The notes beneath the pieces are model-generated. The model did no database searches. It was not told the DNA's origin and saw only the letters and a list, made by a program, of their open reading frames with translations. This document shows, in pieces, positions 62,166-64,000 of a stretch of DNA of 64,000 nucleotides (the first letter of the stretch is position 1; each line of letters begins with the position of its first letter). The translations under genes and the position numbers were made by a program. This DNA is from Halomonas sp. (GTDB lineage: Bacteria > Pseudomonadota > Gammaproteobacteria > Pseudomonadales > Halomonadaceae): positions 90,043 to 154,042 of the forward strand of contig NZ_DRFS01000012.1 in NCBI RefSeq assembly GCF_011050415.1. Direction: 5' to 3'.

Positions 62166-63830
62166 TCAGCGTCCCTCTCTATCCTTTAGCCACTGGTCAA
62201 ACACCTCTGGCAGTAGTGGTTTAGCGATGAAATAGCCCTGCACCTCGTCGCAGCCCAGCTGGGCAAGGCGATGGTAGGCGGCCTCACTTTCTACCCCTTC
62301 GGCCACCACCCGGTAGCCTAGGTTATGGGCCATTGAGATCATCGAATTGACCAACGTTTCGGTGCGCGCATCCTGATCAAAATCGGTGATGAAGCGGCGA
62401 TCAATTTTAACTGTATGGGCAGGAATTTCATGCAGATAGGAGAGACTGCTATAGCCGGTACCGAAATCATCAATGGCAATTCGCAAGCCCGCCGCGATAA
62501 GTATTTTGAGTTGGTCAGCGGCCCCCTGCCCCTGGCTAACCAAGGCGCTTTCAGTCAGCTCTACCTCAATGGCAGCGCTTGGTAATGCCATCCGCGCCAT
62601 TTCATCCAATAAGTGTGCGGCAAAGTCTTCTTCTTCAAGATTAGTTGCCGACACATTAACCGACACCTGAAGTTTTTTACCCTCTTGATACCAAGCTGTC
62701 GCCTGACGAACTGCGCGGCGTAACACCCACTGCGTGAGCGGTTTAACCATCGGTGTGTTTTCTATTAGTGGAATAAACTCGCCCGGTGAAACCTCGCCCA
62801 ACGTTGGGTGATGCCAGCGCAACAGCGCTTCCACGCCAGAGCACTCCGCACTATCAAGAGATATACGTGGCTGAAAAACCAAATAAAGCTGATCGTCGCT
62901 TTCCAACGCTTTTTCAATATCTCTCAGCAGAATAAAACGCCGTTGGTAATGGGCATCAATATCCGATGAATAGAGCCCCGCCCCCTTTTCAGCTAGGCGA
63001 GCATCAAGGCCCGCAGCAAAGGCACTTCGCAACACATCCCCAGCCGCTAACGCACCAAGATAAAATGGCGCAATACCTATAGTGGGATGCACTAAAACAG
63101 GAACTTCACGGGAAGTTACTAATGCCAGCAAAGCTTGACGCAATCGCAATGCCTCATGTAGCAAGACTGCATCGCTTGCGTGCTCCACGAGATGCACAAA
63201 CTGACATCCACCAAGATAATAAAGCTTCACCTCCGGGCTGATAGCCTGTTGCAAGCAGCGAGCGGCAATCCGCGCTAGTTCATCAAGGAAGCTGGGGCCC
63301 ATGGTACGATGAAGCACACTCAACTCACGCGCGTCGACCACCTCGGTGAACATCGCAGCTTTTGGGCCATTGGGGGTATCTCGCTCCATATCCTGCAGGT
63401 CTTCGGCAAACTGGTTACGGTTGGAAAGGCCCGTTAATGGGTCAATTCGCCCGAAAGCGTGCTGCAGCTCAATCTGTGCCATGACCATGGCTGCCAAGTC
63501 ACGAAGCGTCGCCTGCTCCTGCTCTGTCACTTCACGTGGTTCAGTGCCCAGTACACACATCGCTCCCAGCGTATGGCCTTCCCGCGTCACTAGCGGTGCG
63601 CCCGCGTAAAAGCGGATGCCCGACTTCGCTAAGTAGCTATTTCGATAGCAATCAGATGTGAGAAGGTCCGGAATAACAAGCGTTTGCGAGGTAGCACAAA
63701 CATCCGCACAGGGAGCCGCTTCACGGGGAATCTCCCAATGATCGACTCCTACCCTGGATTTAAACCACTGGCGGTTTTCATCGGTAAGCGACACAGCAGA
63801 AATTGGCAAGTCAAAAAGTTGACTGGCCAT
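62166..63830 (-). CDS. GAF-GGDEF-EAL protein with degenerate GGDEF (GGCQF), N-terminally truncated
   Basis: GAF (SLTDENRQWFKSRVGVD), DPLTGLSNRNQF, LGGCQFVHLV, EAL domain ([25 protein letters not shown]). Confidence 0.9.
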   Translation of the reverse strand: MASQLFDLPISAVSLTDENRQWFKSRVGVDHWEIPREAAPCADVCATSQTLVIPDLLTSDCYRNSYLAKSGIRFYAGAPLVTREGHTLGAMCVLGTEPREVTEQEQATLRDLAAMVMAQIELQHAFGRIDPLTGLSNRNQFAEDLQDMERDTPNGPKAAMFTEVVDARELSVLHRTMGPSFLDELARIAARCLQQAISPEVKLYYLGGCQFVHLVEHASDAVLLHEALRLRQALLALVTSREVPVLVHPTIGIAPFYLGALAAGDVLRSAFAAGLDARLAEKGAGLYSSDIDAHYQRRFILLRDIEKALESDDQLYLVFQPRISLDSAECSGVEALLRWHHPTLGEVSPGEFIPLIENTPMVKPLTQWVLRRAVRQATAWYQEGKKLQVSVNVSATNLEEEDFAAHLLDEMARMALPSAAIEVELTESALVSQGQGAADQLKILIAAGLRIAIDDFGTGYSSLSYLHEIPAHTVKIDRRFITDFDQDARTETLVNSMISMAHNLGYRVVAEGVESEAAYHRLAQLGCDEVQGYFIAKPLLPEVFDQWLKDREGR

Positions 63831-63870
63831 TCGCGTAATCCGATCAAAGCTCTCACTAGCCCGGATTTCT

Positions 63871-64000
63871 CACAGGGTATAAAAGAAAGCGGCTGAAAGT
63901 GCTATGATTTCAAGAACCTAACCAATCCATCAAGCACCAACAGCCGCTTCCAAAATGGTACCTGAAAAGCTGACCTTCTCGCCACTCTCACGCCGCCAAA
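63871..64000 (+). mobile_element. Left end of a probable insertion sequence (IS1380-like transposase start), truncated by the window
   Basis: Interrupts the GAF reading frame; ORF at 63955 encodes MVPEKLTFSPLSRRQ..., resembling IS1380-family transposase N-termini from memory. Confidence 0.45.

Overview
The window is a gene-dense gammaproteobacterial chromosome segment, most like Halomonas by protein content (inference). Main blocks, left to right: (1) katG, an aldo/keto reductase, an ABC exporter and pntAB; (2) a PQQ biosynthesis operon, pqqABCDE plus an S9 peptidase and a PqqF-like M16 peptidase, in which the 23-aa pqqA is absent from the supplied ORF track; (3) a divergent LysR/agmatinase pair; (4) a zinc-starvation paralogue cluster (cysS2, a TGS-only thrS remnant, a two-cysteine DksA2, a COG0523 GTPase and folE2) with two Zur-like palindromes; (5) two response regulators and a scrambled GAF/EAL/GGDEF remnant; (6) about 35 kb of glycine-betaine/choline catabolism: sdaA, purU, soxGADB, glyA, gbcB/gbcA, a TetR regulator, an StcD/HpbA-like demethylase, an FDH1-type formate dehydrogenase, formaldehyde dehydrogenase, a BCCT transporter, choline-sulfatase, etfBA, dgcBA, a DUF5943-like protein, a dipeptidase and GbdR; (7) an orphan TAXI receptor, then a convergent pair of c-di-GMP-type proteins with degenerate GGDEF motifs, one apparently cut at its N-terminus by a partial insertion sequence at the right edge. 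The most informative non-coding signals are the Zur-like operators, a new RTGWACAY-N13-RTGWACAY motif shared by the tetR and stcD-like upstream regions, a stem-loop between pqqA and pqqB, and two related long hairpin repeats in spacers of the dgc gene block. I see no CRISPR array, rRNA, tRNA or complete prophage. No completely new system is proven; the zinc cluster and the TetR/octamer module are the best leads.
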